From an uncultured Gammaproteobacteria bacterium (GTDB lineage Bacteria; Pseudomonadota; Gammaproteobacteria; Pseudomonadales; Pseudohongiellaceae), in the NCBI GenBank assembly GCA_913060695.1, contig CAJXUA010000005.1, positions 124,001 through 188,000 of the forward strand: 64,000 nucleotides of DNA, in the 5' to 3' direction. Below the pieces are notes generated by a model. It saw only the letters and a list, made by a program, of their open reading frames with translations, searched no databases and was not told the origin of the DNA. Both the position numbers and the translations under genes were made by a program. Below are positions 18,911 through 29,465 of this stretch, piece by piece (the stretch's first letter is position 1; each line of letters starts with the position of its first letter).

Positions 18911-20542
18911 ATGCACGAGAACAATATCTATGAGATCGGGCTGGACAAGAATGCAGCCAATTATGCGCCGCTTACGCCCATTAATTTCCTCGAGCGAGCG
19001 GCGACTGTGTACCCAGATCGTTTGGCTATCATCCATGGCGAACGGCGCTACACCTGGAGGCAGACGCAGCGGCGCAGCCGCCTTCTAGCCGCAGCACTAC
19101 GCAGGCATGGCATCGGCCGTGGCCATACAGTCTCGGTAATGGGAGCAAATACTCCAGAGTTGTTCGAAGCCCATTTTGGCGTGCCCATTACCGGTGCCGT
19201 GCTCAATGCATTGAATATCCGCCTCGACGCCAAAGCGATTGCCTTTATCCTGCAGCATGCCGAGACGCGCGTGCTGATTACCGATACGGAGTTTAGCGCG
19301 ACCATCGCTGCGGCCCTCGAATTACTGCCTAACAAACCTCTCGTCATCGATATCGACGACCCGCTTTACGACGGCGGAGTCTGTCTAGGTGAAATGAACT
19401 ATGAGCAATTTCTAAGCACCGCAGAACATGACGCGGTAGATGTGGATGTCAGTGACGAGTGGCAAGGCATTGCACTGAATTACACCTCTGGAACCACTGG
19501 GGATCCGAAAGGGGTTGTCTACCATCATCGAGGTGCGTACCTCAATGCTGTCTCTAATGCCCTGTGTTGGAACCTACCCGCGCATCCTATTTATCTTTGG
19601 ACCCTGCCGATGTTCCACTGTAACGGCTGGTGTTTTCCATGGACCCTAGCCGCCGTAGCGGGCACGAGTGTATGCCTTCGACAAGTCCGCGACGTCGCGA
19701 TATTCGACGCGATTCGTCGCCATCATGTCACCCATCTTTGTGGCGCCCCAGTTGTGCTAAACCTACTTGCCAATGCAGATCCAGAGTTGCGCAAGGGGAT
19801 TGAGCACGAGGTGCAGGCGATGACCGCTGGCGCCGCACCGCCGGCGGCAGTGATTGCCGCGATGGAGCGTATGAATTTCCATGTAACGCATGTCTATGGT
19901 CTTACTGAGACCTATGGCCCAAGCGTCGTGTGTGCCCCGCAAACCCAATGGGAAGCATTGCCAGAGCAGAAGCGGGCAGAGCTGACAGCGCGACAAGGGG
20001 TCAGGGCGCCTATGTTAGAGGAATTGATGGTTGCGGACCCAGAGACGCTGCAGGCTGTACCTAAAGACGGCAAGACCATAGGCGAGGTGTTCATGCGCGG
20101 TAACCTCGTAATGAAGGGCTATCTCAAGAATCCAGGCACGACTCAAGCCGCTTTTGCTGGTGGGTGGTTTCACTCCGGGGACCTAGCAGTGTGGCACCAA
20201 GATGCCTATATCGAGATTAAAGATCGCTCAAAAGACATTATTATCTCCGGGGGTGAGAATATCTCGTCCATTGAGATCGAGTCAGTTTTGTTTCAACACC
20301 CACTCATCTTAGAGGCCGCTGTGGTGGCGTGCCCGGACGACAAATGGGGCGAGGTGCCATGTGCCTTCGTGAGCCTGAAACAAGGGGTAAGTCTTAGCCG
20401 CGACGAAGTGCTCGACTATTGCCGATCAGAGTTGGCGGGCTTCAAGATTCCTAAGAAGGTAGTTTTCGGTCCTATCGATAAGACCTCGACAGGCAAAGTG
20501 CAGAAATACCTCCTGCGAGAGCGGGCGATGACAAGCGATTGA
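18911..20542 (+). CDS. AMP-binding acyl-CoA synthetase
   Basis: NYTSGTTGDPKGVVYHHRG, GWFHSGDLAVWHQDAYIEIKDRSKDIIISGGENIS, KTSTGKVQKYLLR. Confidence 0.95.
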   Translation: MHENNIYEIGLDKNAANYAPLTPINFLERAATVYPDRLAIIHGERRYTWRQTQRRSRLLAAALRRHGIGRGHTVSVMGANTPELFEAHFGVPITGAVLNALNIRLDAKAIAFILQHAETRVLITDTEFSATIAAALELLPNKPLVIDIDDPLYDGGVCLGEMNYEQFLSTAEHDAVDVDVSDEWQGIALNYTSGTTGDPKGVVYHHRGAYLNAVSNALCWNLPAHPIYLWTLPMFHCNGWCFPWTLAAVAGTSVCLRQVRDVAIFDAIRRHHVTHLCGAPVVLNLLANADPELRKGIEHEVQAMTAGAAPPAAVIAAMERMNFHVTHVYGLTETYGPSVVCAPQTQWEALPEQKRAELTARQGVRAPMLEELMVADPETLQAVPKDGKTIGEVFMRGNLVMKGYLKNPGTTQAAFAGGWFHSGDLAVWHQDAYIEIKDRSKDIIISGGENISSIEIESVLFQHPLILEAAVVACPDDKWGEVPCAFVSLKQGVSLSRDEVLDYCRSELAGFKIPKKVVFGPIDKTSTGKVQKYLLRERAMTSD

Positions 20543-20575
20543 ATCGCTACGTCATCGTCCCTGGAGAGCTAGTTC

Positions 20576-22612
20576 TCAGAAATGCGCTCGAAGTGTTAGG
20601 CGGACGCTGCGTGGTTCAGCTGGATGGAAGTGCATATCCTCCACTGGACTCGACTCCGTCGCGAGTTGGGACTCGTAGAAGTAGCTGATGTCATTATCTT
20701 GCTGATTCAGCAGGTTCATCACCTCTAGGCCTAGTGACCAAAACGGATTGAATTGGTAGAGAGCTTGGGCATTGAGTAGGAGCGTCGCATCCGAGCGCAC
20801 GGATCCGTCTTCAATAAGGGGAGCGTCCGCGAGGTAACGAAATCGCAGCCCTCCACTGAGTTTGTGCAAGTCGTTGACTATAAATCCTAGCGAGGCGGTT
20901 TTGTCTACTGCATTGGGGATTTGATCGGCGCTACCTACATCTAGCAATCTAGCCTTAGTTAAGGTGAGGTCGGCGTCGATCAACAACCATGGGTTTGGCG
21001 CATAGAGCGCCCCCAGCTCGATACCGCGCCGCTTACTCGCGCCTAGCGCTTCGGTCGCACCTGCATCCCCCACATAGATGAGCTCGGAGTCTAACGTCAT
21101 AGAGAATAAAGAGACAGCCAGTTGCGTATTGGCGATCATTGCGCTGCGCATTCCGATTTCCACGCTGCGTGCCTTCGCCAATGGATCGACAGAGTCCGCG
21201 GGTCCGCCACTGACCGGGTCTACTGTGATCGTGGTGCCACGTGCGTCGTTACTATGAAACCCTTGCCCCGCGCTGAGAAATACTTCGGTCTTTTCGCTTT
21301 GGGCGTATATCAGGCTGAATTTAGGGCTCAGTAAATTATCGCTGCCATCACCCGAGTTTGCCATCAAGTCGGCATCCACATCGAAGGAAAAGTGATCCGC
21401 ACGCAGTCCGCCAACTGCGCGCAGGCGCTGACTGATCGAGATATCCATAAAGGCATACGCACTACTCAAGGACTGTTTTACATCGTCTTCCCGAGTGCTG
21501 GCGTAGCGCTTACGCCGTTCGGTTTTATACAAACCAAGGTCGATATCGTCAGTTCTGTTCTGTAGACCAACGGTAAAGCGGACATCTCTGCTCCCTAAAG
21601 TTAGGCGTCGCGCGTATGAAGCATCGAATCCATAGACTCGGCGCTGTTCGGCCTGCTCAAACTGATCGCCACGGACGGGGTCTTCAAGGAAATAAGTGAA
21701 ATTCGAGAACAGGTTTAGGGCGTAGTCGATCGTAAAGGCATTTAGTGTGACGGCGACGTCATCGCTCAGAGTCTGCCATTGACCCGCTAGGCTATGGCGG
21801 TGAGTGTCCCCTCCATCGCTGTTATCAATGGTGCCGAAACGGTTCAGGGTGCCGCTAAGCACTGCGCGCTCTGGGATTTGGTCTGTTGCATTCCACGAGT
21901 TGTCATATGCGGCGGCGCTTAGGCTCCACTGGCCAGTGGCGGTTTCCTGGTGGTATTTCAGTAATGCATTAGTCTTTTCTAGAGCTTGATCGAGTTGCCA
22001 GGGACCGGCGTAATTAGTTAGCGCGCCGGCGATGGTTAGTTTTCCTTGGGCAAGATCTACAGTATTGCCCGCGTATGCGCGGCGGTAATTGTCCTGGCCG
22101 GCGGTTAGGGTAAGGCTGCCCTGTTCTAATGCATCGGCATATACGAACTCAGAGGAGGCGGCCGTGCCGAAATCCCCGATCTCGACATAGTAGGGGCCTT
22201 TTCGGTACTGCATATGGTCGACCAGTTCGGGGATTAGGAAGTTGAGATCTGCATAGCCCTGGCCATGTGCGTGAGATGGCATGTTGACGGGCAAGCCATC
22301 TACCTTGATGGCGAGGTCCGTGCCGTGGTCCAGATTGAAGCCACGCAAGAAGTATTGGTTTCCCTTGCCCTCTCCACTGTGCTGGGTGGCGATCAAGCCG
22401 GGTACAAACTCGAGCAGTTCGGCAGGTCGAGACAGGGGGCGAAGTGCCAGCTGATTGCCATAAATATAGCCTTCGGTAGCGGTTAATGGGTCACCTATTA
22501 ACACATTACCGGAGCCGAAAACGGTAATCTCGTCAATGCTATTGCCACTAATGCCGGCGGCTTGAATCGAACTGCTGAGTGTGGCGCAAACTGCGACAAC
22601 TAAAACCCTCAT
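20576..22612 (-). CDS. TonB-dependent receptor
   Basis: Signal peptide, plug (YFLRGFNLDHGTDLAIKVDGLPVNMPSHAHGQGYADLNFLIPELVD), C-terminal barrel ending in RLTLRAHF. Confidence 0.93.
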   Translation of the reverse strand: MRVLVVAVCATLSSSIQAAGISGNSIDEITVFGSGNVLIGDPLTATEGYIYGNQLALRPLSRPAELLEFVPGLIATQHSGEGKGNQYFLRGFNLDHGTDLAIKVDGLPVNMPSHAHGQGYADLNFLIPELVDHMQYRKGPYYVEIGDFGTAASSEFVYADALEQGSLTLTAGQDNYRRAYAGNTVDLAQGKLTIAGALTNYAGPWQLDQALEKTNALLKYHQETATGQWSLSAAAYDNSWNATDQIPERAVLSGTLNRFGTIDNSDGGDTHRHSLAGQWQTLSDDVAVTLNAFTIDYALNLFSNFTYFLEDPVRGDQFEQAEQRRVYGFDASYARRLTLGSRDVRFTVGLQNRTDDIDLGLYKTERRKRYASTREDDVKQSLSSAYAFMDISISQRLRAVGGLRADHFSFDVDADLMANSGDGSDNLLSPKFSLIYAQSEKTEVFLSAGQGFHSNDARGTTITVDPVSGGPADSVDPLAKARSVEIGMRSAMIANTQLAVSLFSMTLDSELIYVGDAGATEALGASKRRGIELGALYAPNPWLLIDADLTLTKARLLDVGSADQIPNAVDKTASLGFIVNDLHKLSGGLRFRYLADAPLIEDGSVRSDATLLLNAQALYQFNPFWSLGLEVMNLLNQQDNDISYFYESQLATESSPVEDMHFHPAEPRSVRLTLRAHF

Positions 22613-22799
22613 ATCTTCTGCCCTTTACTTGTAGAGTATTGTTCTTGTGTTATCTTGGTACGCATTATCGCGATTGTGAGAGCGTGTACGCGCAATCGGG
22701 GCCGAGTCTAGAGTAGGGACAGCTAGCGCAGAAATTAATCGCTATCGAGGCTTTCTGTATATCTTTTAACGTGTTGATATTTATAGAGAATAAAAAGGA

Positions 22800-23258
22800 A
22801 TGAAAAACCGCTTCTCAGTCGGTTTTTGCAGCAACATGACTAAACGACGCTCTTCATCCAATGTATTGCCGAACACGCTGGGTGAGCTTGAACTTGGGGT
22901 AATGGAAGCCCTTTGGGATGCCCCTCACTTAGATGCGAAGTCAATCTGTGATCGCATGCCCGCGTTTCGAAAACCCAATTTGAGTACTATGCAGTCGACC
23001 TTGGAGCGCCTGTATCGAAAGGGCTTGGTAGATCGCGAAAAACGCGGACATGCCTATCACTATTTTGCTTGTGTCTCCCGCTCAAATTTATTGGGTCGCA
23101 TGATGGGCGAAGTGATCCACCTATTGCACGATGGCCGACTTGAAACAATCCTCAGCAGCTTCGTTAACGTAGCGGCGGATATCGATGAGGCTTCCTTAGC
23201 AGAGTTGGAAGAACTGATCGCGATAAAGAAGCAGGAATTGGAGAGGCGCAATGATTAA
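22800..23258 (+). CDS. BlaI/MecI/CopY family transcriptional regulator
   Basis: LGELELGVMEALWDAPHLDAKSICDRM...LSTMQSTLERLYRKGLVDREKRGHAYHYFA. Confidence 0.9.
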   Translation: MKNRFSVGFCSNMTKRRSSSNVLPNTLGELELGVMEALWDAPHLDAKSICDRMPAFRKPNLSTMQSTLERLYRKGLVDREKRGHAYHYFACVSRSNLLGRMMGEVIHLLHDGRLETILSSFVNVAADIDEASLAELEELIAIKKQELERRND

Positions 23259-24219
23259 TACGCTCGGTTCCTTCTCTGCCATTGTTATTGTTCTATGGTT
23301 ATTATTGAGTATTGTTTTCGCGCTACTCTACCCACTGATCAAGAGTCTGTTCTTTACTCTCCATCCCCGCTTTGGCAGTGCGCTACTGCTTGCCTATTGG
23401 ATGGGACCTTTCATCCTTAGTGTTCTCAGTACAATTTTTCTGTTTGTACCGGAACTCGAGCGAGTTTTGGTAGATCCGCATTGTCACGAGGCCTGCGCGA
23501 ACCACGTGCCGCTTATACACTCTCTCGGCCTAGCCTCCTTTGGGCTCGCTGTGGGCGGATTCGTGTTACTTTTTCTCATAGTTCGTTGTGTGCAAACGCT
23601 GACGCAATCGCGTCAGCTCAAGACCCAATTCCGTGCCTTCGCGCGTCATTGTGGCGCGTATCATTTGCTCGGTTCTGCGACGCCGCTGGTGTTTACTCTG
23701 GGTTGGTGGAAGCCCAAGATCTATCTTAGTGAAGGCCTATCAAGTGCGTGTAGTGACGCAGACCTATCGATCATTTTGCTTCATGAACAAGCGCATCAAG
23801 AGCGTCGCGATAACTTGCGACTTCTACTAGCGCGTCTGAGTAGTGCGATACTTAGCAATATTTTTGCGACTCGCATTATGTCCGACTTACAATTGCTGAC
23901 AGAACAGGCCTGTGATTTTCGGGCGGCGGAGCGTTTTGGTCACGTCGCGGTTGCGCAAACTCTGCTTAAGGTCAGACGCTTGATGAGCCTGCCTAACGCA
24001 GCAGTTGCTGATGTGAGCACAGCGTTTGCGGAACGCGATGTGGAGATGCGCATCAAGGCCTTGCTTAAGGCTCAGCATAGAGTGTCACTCCGTGCTTGGC
24101 AGATGCTAGCAATTGCTAGCGTCTTGATGTTGTCATTGTCTCTATTGATTAGCCCACTTCATCATGGTTCGGAGTGGGTGATTACCAAACTCTCCAGTGA
24201 GAATGTTCATCTCCATTGA
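23251..24219 (+). CDS. M56 family (BlaR1-like) metallopeptidase without penicillin-sensor domain
   Basis: Multi-TM, ILLHEQAHQERRDN (HExxH), overlaps upstream BlaI-type gene by 8 nt; ends with a TM segment and short tail. Confidence 0.88.
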   Translation: MINTLGSFSAIVIVLWLLLSIVFALLYPLIKSLFFTLHPRFGSALLLAYWMGPFILSVLSTIFLFVPELERVLVDPHCHEACANHVPLIHSLGLASFGLAVGGFVLLFLIVRCVQTLTQSRQLKTQFRAFARHCGAYHLLGSATPLVFTLGWWKPKIYLSEGLSSACSDADLSIILLHEQAHQERRDNLRLLLARLSSAILSNIFATRIMSDLQLLTEQACDFRAAERFGHVAVAQTLLKVRRLMSLPNAAVADVSTAFAERDVEMRIKALLKAQHRVSLRAWQMLAIASVLMLSLSLLISPLHHGSEWVITKLSSENVHLH

Positions 24220-24296
24220 TGGAACATTCGACACTATTTCGACTCTAAGACTTAAGAAATATGCTTTTGTAAAAAGCTGCCGTATTCAGGAGTAAC

Positions 24297-25325
24297 ATGC
24301 TAGAGAATCGCCATCAGCCAAGCCCGGTTTCAGTGCGCACGCAAGTCGTGAGTGGTCTATTTTTGACCTTTACAGCCTTGGTTAGCCCCACTGTTCTGGC
24401 ACAAGACACCGATGCGAGTAGCTCCCGTTTACGTCTTCCAGAATTACCCACCATGCAAAGCATTGTTGATACGACAGCGTGGAGTTGGTTGGAAACAAAG
24501 CGCGACAATGTGTCCAAGAACGTTTCGGGTGTAGGGCGCTACCTCGATGATTGGCTTGCTGGTGATGGGGTGGGGGAGCACAGCAATCAGAGCTATTTAC
24601 GCGTCAAACTCAATCAACAGATTAGTGAGACAGGAGCCTATTACTCGAATGTGCGTATTAGCGGTCGGGTCGATCTGCCTCGCGCGACAGAGCGTTGGAA
24701 GCTAATTTTCGAGTCCGAACAATCCGAGCAGAACTCAATACAGAATCAGCGTCTAAGTAATATCCGCCCCTCAGAGTTCTCTGGTGGCTTCAGTTATGAA
24801 TTGCCAGAGCGCGACGATGGTTTCCGATTTACACATGACGTAGGGGTAAAAGGGCGCATCCCTCTAGATCCTTTCTACCGTTTCAAGACGCGTTATGGCC
24901 ATGACATCAACTCGCAATGGGGGCTAGGTGTCGATCACAAGATCTGGTACTACCACACCGAGGGTTGGGGACAGGACGCACGTTTATTTTTTACCCGCAG
25001 CATTCGCGACGATATGTTTCTACGCTTTGACACCGAGGCAAATTTCCGCGACCGCTACAATGAATTCGAGTATGCCCAAACCGTTGCGCTGCACCGTACC
25101 CTTGGCGAGCGCGAAACGCTTACCTACGAGGCCGGTGTCATTGGTACAAGCCAGCCGACAAATCGCGTAGAGAGTTACTACGCGCAGAGCGTTTACCGTA
25201 AAGCGATCCACGAGGACTGGCTAGTCATGGAGCTGGTGCCGCAATTAGTAATGGAGCGCGACAATGACTGGAATCCAGACCCCCGTATACAGTTTAACTT
25301 AGAAGTATATTTCTTCGACTTCTAG
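24297..25325 (+). CDS. Predicted outer-membrane beta-barrel-like exported protein, family unknown
   Basis: Signal peptide ending VLAQ, alternating strand pattern, C-terminal FNLEVYFFDF with terminal Phe. Confidence 0.65.
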   Translation: MLENRHQPSPVSVRTQVVSGLFLTFTALVSPTVLAQDTDASSSRLRLPELPTMQSIVDTTAWSWLETKRDNVSKNVSGVGRYLDDWLAGDGVGEHSNQSYLRVKLNQQISETGAYYSNVRISGRVDLPRATERWKLIFESEQSEQNSIQNQRLSNIRPSEFSGGFSYELPERDDGFRFTHDVGVKGRIPLDPFYRFKTRYGHDINSQWGLGVDHKIWYYHTEGWGQDARLFFTRSIRDDMFLRFDTEANFRDRYNEFEYAQTVALHRTLGERETLTYEAGVIGTSQPTNRVESYYAQSVYRKAIHEDWLVMELVPQLVMERDNDWNPDPRIQFNLEVYFFDF

Positions 25326-25337
25326 TGACGATCACGC

Positions 25338-27461
25338 TCACAAAGGTAGGCGTAAGAAAGTGCCTCCAATAGGCACTTGCCCAGGGCCTGCTATCGAGTA
25401 GTCACAGACGCCCTGCGCGAATGTAGCGAGTAAGTTCTGCCATTGTTCATCTGTAAATGTCACGCTGTATTGCGATCTCGCAGGTGTTTGCAGCGCGCAT
25501 TTAATCGCGTCATCTTCCAGCGGGGCTCCAGCCGCAAGGCGAGGGTTGCGATGAGACGGATAGAACTCGTTACATAGCCCCGGCGCCATGAATTCAAAAG
25601 GCTCTTCAATACGATTGCCCTGTGGATTCCAGCAGGCATCCACCGCAGCGGCAGGTTTGGCATTCACTATTCGCGTCAACAGTGGTTGCTGCGAAGTATC
25701 CGCGAGCAGTGCGTCTAGCCACTGTGTCATTGTATCGAGCGCCAGGGCGCTCACTTCCCTGCCCATTGCGCGGTCCCCATAGATCCAGATGACTTGATTG
25801 TCTGCACTGCCATTCGCTTTGCGGAGTCGGGCGCGAATTTGGAAGTCGCGGAAGCGGTCATGGATGTCGCCAAGCGGGTCGTTATAAGGGCGAAAATGTA
25901 GGATGGGCACATCGGCTAGACCTCCAGAGCCTTGATTGACTCTGCCCGTGCGATAGGCCGCTTCCACCCCGGGTAGCTGGCCATGGGTGCGAATGTCCAC
26001 CGGCTTGCCATCGCGATCATAGCCGCCAATATGGGTATTCAGGTCGATAAACTCTTGCACGCTGATCATGCCATCTTCAAGCGCGGTGAGACCATACTGA
26101 ATGCCTACATTGTCCAGTGCCTGGTAGGCGAAACCTGTATCTGGGTCGCGACCAATGCTGGCAATATTCGTATCATAGATAGTGCAGCGTGCACCCGTTG
26201 GGTTCGTTTGTGCGTTATAGACTAGTTCTTGCGCGATACCGCATCCGGTATCGGCTACGATCACATCGATATAGGAGCGCTCCCAGGCGGCGCATGTGCC
26301 TTTTGAGAAGCCTTCCACTGCCAGCTGTTTCTCCTCGGTCCAGTCGAGCTCGCTAGCGTCGAAATAGTGTTTCAAGAGTCGACAATCTGTAACCCCAGGG
26401 CGCACGCTGAAGGAGTCAGCGAAGCTCATGCTGGGCATCAGGCCATTGAGAAGACCCGGATAGTTTTGAGTGATGAGTAGTTGCTGGATAGCGCCTCCAG
26501 AGGCGCCACTGCCGACCGTCCAAGCTGGCAGACCATAATTCTCGATGAAATGCTCCTTGAGCATCATGAGCGTCTCGGCGGAAAGATTGTCGTTACACTG
26601 GTGGCCCATGACATTGAAGGAGGACAGCATGTGGGCGAAACCTTTCGCCAGCACGGATGCGTCAAGCACACTCTCAAGCGGTCGCGAGCCTTGGTTGTAG
26701 TTGGTGCCACAGCCGCCGCCGAAAGAGAATAGTAGGCGCTCGTTCCAGCTCGATTCTGGGTCCCACTCGCCATAGGTCTTCTGTGGATTGTCGAGTACTG
26801 CCAAATGGTAGATCGAGCGGTTAATGGTGCCGGATTCAACCCGAACTAGGAAGGGAATAGGTGCAGCGCCTGTCAACTGCACGGTGCTCATGTCTGCGGG
26901 ATAGGGTGCAGTGATATCGGCAATCTCGTTAAACTCTCCTTCGACATTATTATAGAAGTAACGCACTTGAGTCTCGGCGGTGCAGGCATCGTCCAATGCC
27001 TCACCGAGTCCGTTGTCTTGGGTTGTGCACACGAAGGGTTCGATTGCTGGGCCGGAGATTATTGGGCCGGTGATTGGATGGTTCAGTAGTGTAATCTGCG
27101 AGCGTGCACTGCCAGCACCATCCATTGCTTCGAGAGTATTGGGGCCTTCTTCTAGCCCTTCGACTAGACCTTGCAGGCTATGGGAGTCGACGCTTGGGGC
27201 GAAGTCGGTGCTGATATCTCGATCATTGAGAACGATCTGCACATTCGCAAGATCGATTCCGCTGCTATCGATACGCACCAATGCGTCGCCGCCGCTGACC
27301 ATGTCAGGCCTAGTAGATAAGACACTAATGGCAAGAGACTGCGCCGCTTCATGTTGTGGGTCGGCCTCGCGACTACAGCCACTTAGGATGAGCGCGAGCG
27401 CACAAATAATAAGAGGCGCTGATAGTTGGCGGGGGGTAGGTAGTTGGGTGTTTAGCATGAA
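25338..27461 (-). CDS. DUF6351-like lipoprotein (alpha/beta-hydrolase/tannase-like)
   Basis: Lipobox LILSGCSR, GSGASGGAIQQLLITQNYPGLLNGLMPS nucleophile-elbow-like region; start taken at the MLNTQLP Met. Confidence 0.75.
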   Translation of the reverse strand, partial: FMLNTQLPTPRQLSAPLIICALALILSGCSREADPQHEAAQSLAISVLSTRPDMVSGGDALVRIDSSGIDLANVQIVLNDRDISTDFAPSVDSHSLQGLVEGLEEGPNTLEAMDGAGSARSQITLLNHPITGPIISGPAIEPFVCTTQDNGLGEALDDACTAETQVRYFYNNVEGEFNEIADITAPYPADMSTVQLTGAAPIPFLVRVESGTINRSIYHLAVLDNPQKTYGEWDPESSWNERLLFSFGGGCGTNYNQGSRPLESVLDASVLAKGFAHMLSSFNVMGHQCNDNLSAETLMMLKEHFIENYGLPAWTVGSGASGGAIQQLLITQNYPGLLNGLMPSMSFADSFSVRPGVTDCRLLKHYFDASELDWTEEKQLAVEGFSKGTCAAWERSYIDVIVADTGCGIAQELVYNAQTNPTGARCTIYDTNIASIGRDPDTGFAYQALDNVGIQYGLTALEDGMISVQEFIDLNTHIGGYDRDGKPVDIRTHGQLPGVEAAYRTGRVNQGSGGLADVPILHFRPYNDPLGDIHDRFRDFQIRARLRKANGSADNQVIWIYGDRAMGREVSALALDTMTQWLDALLADTSQQPLLTRIVNAKPAAAVDACWNPQGNRIEEPFEFMAPGLCNEFYPSHRNPRLAAGAPLEDDAIKCALQTPARSQYSVTFTDEQWQNLLATFAQGVCDYSIAGPGQVPIGGTFLRLPL

Positions 27462-27533
27462 AGGCTCCACGGGTTACTTCGCACATTTTTATTTCGTACG
27501 AGTATAGAGCAGTTTCATGTGTAGCTGATACAG

Positions 27534-27561
27534 GCCTGCGCCGAGAGGGTTCGGCGCAGGC
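27534..27561 (-). terminator. Strong hairpin downstream of amtB
   Basis: Perfect 11-bp arms GCCTGCGCCGA / TCGGCGCAGGC with 6-nt loop, just past the amtB stop; poor T-tract. Confidence 0.6.
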
Positions 27562-27572
27562 TTGTGATTGCT

Positions 27573-28883
27573 TTAGGTGTAGCCTTTCTCGTCGTGATCG
27601 GAGATGTCTAGACCAATCTGTTCTTCGTCTTCGCTCACGCGTACGCCTGAGGTCATCATGCCAACGAGTTTAAACAGAATAATGGTGACCACTGCGGTAT
27701 AAGCGCCGGTGGCGAGGATTCCAACGACCTGTACGCCAAGCTGAGAGGCCATGTCCATGCCTTCTGCGTAGCCATTGCCACTGAAAACGCCTAACTCTTG
27801 CGACACAAATACACCTGCGAGCAGGGTGCCAAGTATGCCGCCTACCCCATGGACGGGGAAGACATCGAGTGAGTCGTCGATCTTGATCTTTTGCTTTAGG
27901 TAATAAGTAGCAGTAAAGCAGAGTAGGCCGCCCATGATGCCAAGTATTAGTGCGCCGCCAGGACCAACCGAGCCCGATGCTGGCGTGATGGTGGCAAGTC
28001 CCGCAACCATTCCCGTTACCGCGCCCAAGCCGCTTGGCTTGCCATGGCGCACCCATTCAATCGTCATCCACGTTAAGGCGCCAGCCGAGGCAGATAGGTG
28101 GGTGGCTAATAATGCCATGCCCGCACTGCCGTTTGCCGCCAGCGCGCTACCAGCATTGAAGCCAAACCAACCCACCCAGAGCATGCCTGCACCGGTGATA
28201 GTCATAGTGAGATTGTGGGGCATCATCGGAGTAACGAGGAAGCCTTTGCGTGCGCCAAGCATGATGGCTGTGATTACTGCAGCGACACCGGCGGTAACGT
28301 GCACCACTGTGCCACCGGCGTAGTCGAGTAGACCCATTTGATATAACCAGCCTTCTTCGGCCCATACCCAATGGCAGACGGGGAAATAAACGAATATCGA
28401 CCACAATCCGCTGAACAGCAGCATCGAGGAGAACTTTATGCGCTCGGCAAAAGCGCCGACGATCAACGCAGGAGTGATGATGGCAAATGTCATTTGGAAC
28501 GCGATAAAGAGGGATTCGGGAATATCTCCCCACACCGAGTCTTTGTTAACGCCGTTCAAAAAAGCTTTGCTTAAGCCTCCCCAGAAAGGATTTTCGGCCG
28601 GGCCGAAGGCCATGCTATAGCCGAATACTAACCAAATCACGGAGATGAGTGCGGTTATGGCAAAGCACTGCATAAGGATGGATAGGACGTTCTTGCTGCG
28701 CACCAGTCCTGCGTAAAACAAGGACAGTCCTGGCACGGTCATGAACAATACCAGCGCCGTGGCGGTTAGTATCCAAGCGGTGTTAGCGCCATCGACTTCC
28801 CCTTGTGCGGCGAAGCTGGTGGCGGGCAAAAGCATCAAGCTGAGTAATAGAGTCTTTTTCCAGTTTTTATTTTTCTTGTGCAT
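27573..28883 (-). CDS. amtB: Ammonium transporter
   Basis: VPGLSLFYAGLVRSKNVLSILMQC, DYAGGTVVHVTAG, GFNAGSALAANG. Confidence 0.97.
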   Translation of the reverse strand: MHKKNKNWKKTLLLSLMLLPATSFAAQGEVDGANTAWILTATALVLFMTVPGLSLFYAGLVRSKNVLSILMQCFAITALISVIWLVFGYSMAFGPAENPFWGGLSKAFLNGVNKDSVWGDIPESLFIAFQMTFAIITPALIVGAFAERIKFSSMLLFSGLWSIFVYFPVCHWVWAEEGWLYQMGLLDYAGGTVVHVTAGVAAVITAIMLGARKGFLVTPMMPHNLTMTITGAGMLWVGWFGFNAGSALAANGSAGMALLATHLSASAGALTWMTIEWVRHGKPSGLGAVTGMVAGLATITPASGSVGPGGALILGIMGGLLCFTATYYLKQKIKIDDSLDVFPVHGVGGILGTLLAGVFVSQELGVFSGNGYAEGMDMASQLGVQVVGILATGAYTAVVTIILFKLVGMMTSGVRVSEDEEQIGLDISDHDEKGYT

Positions 28884-28894
28884 GCTATGGTTCC

Positions 28895-29296
<402 letters not shown>

Positions 29297-29312
29297 CTAC
29301 AGTGCACGTACG

Positions 29313-29363
29313 TTTAAACAAGATTAAGAATAAAACCTCTTAATAAAGAACAACTTGTTTAAA
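29313..29363 (-). promoter_or_regulatory. Nested inverted repeats in the glnK 5' leader
   Basis: Outer arms TTTAAACAAG / CTTGTTTAAA (10 bp) enclose inner ATTAAGA / TCTTAAT (7 bp). Confidence 0.55.
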
Positions 29364-29423
29364 TTCTAGGCGTTAGGTGTGAGCGCTGACGTGCTTGAAT
29401 TGCGGGCAAACTTTAGCATGAGC

Positions 29424-29438
29424 GCAACAAAAGCACCA
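29424..29438 (-). promoter_or_regulatory. Putative sigma-54 (-24/-12) promoter of glnK-amtB
   Basis: Minus strand TGGTGCTTTTGTTGC: GG-N10-GC spacing, TTGC -12 element exact. Confidence 0.65.
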
Positions 29439-29465
29439 ACAGTGTGCGGACTGCTGGCTATGAAA

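Noticed and set aside
22613-22799. BlaI operator (TACA-TGTA type dyads) between TonB receptor and BlaI-like gene
   Set aside because: No clear dyad of the known BlaI type found by eye; only weak CGATTG/CAATCG arms
27670-28533. Long ORFs (27670-28056 -, 28147-28533 -, 27934-28323 +) within amtB
   Set aside because: Alternate frames of a strongly supported ammonium transporter gene; compositionally odd translations
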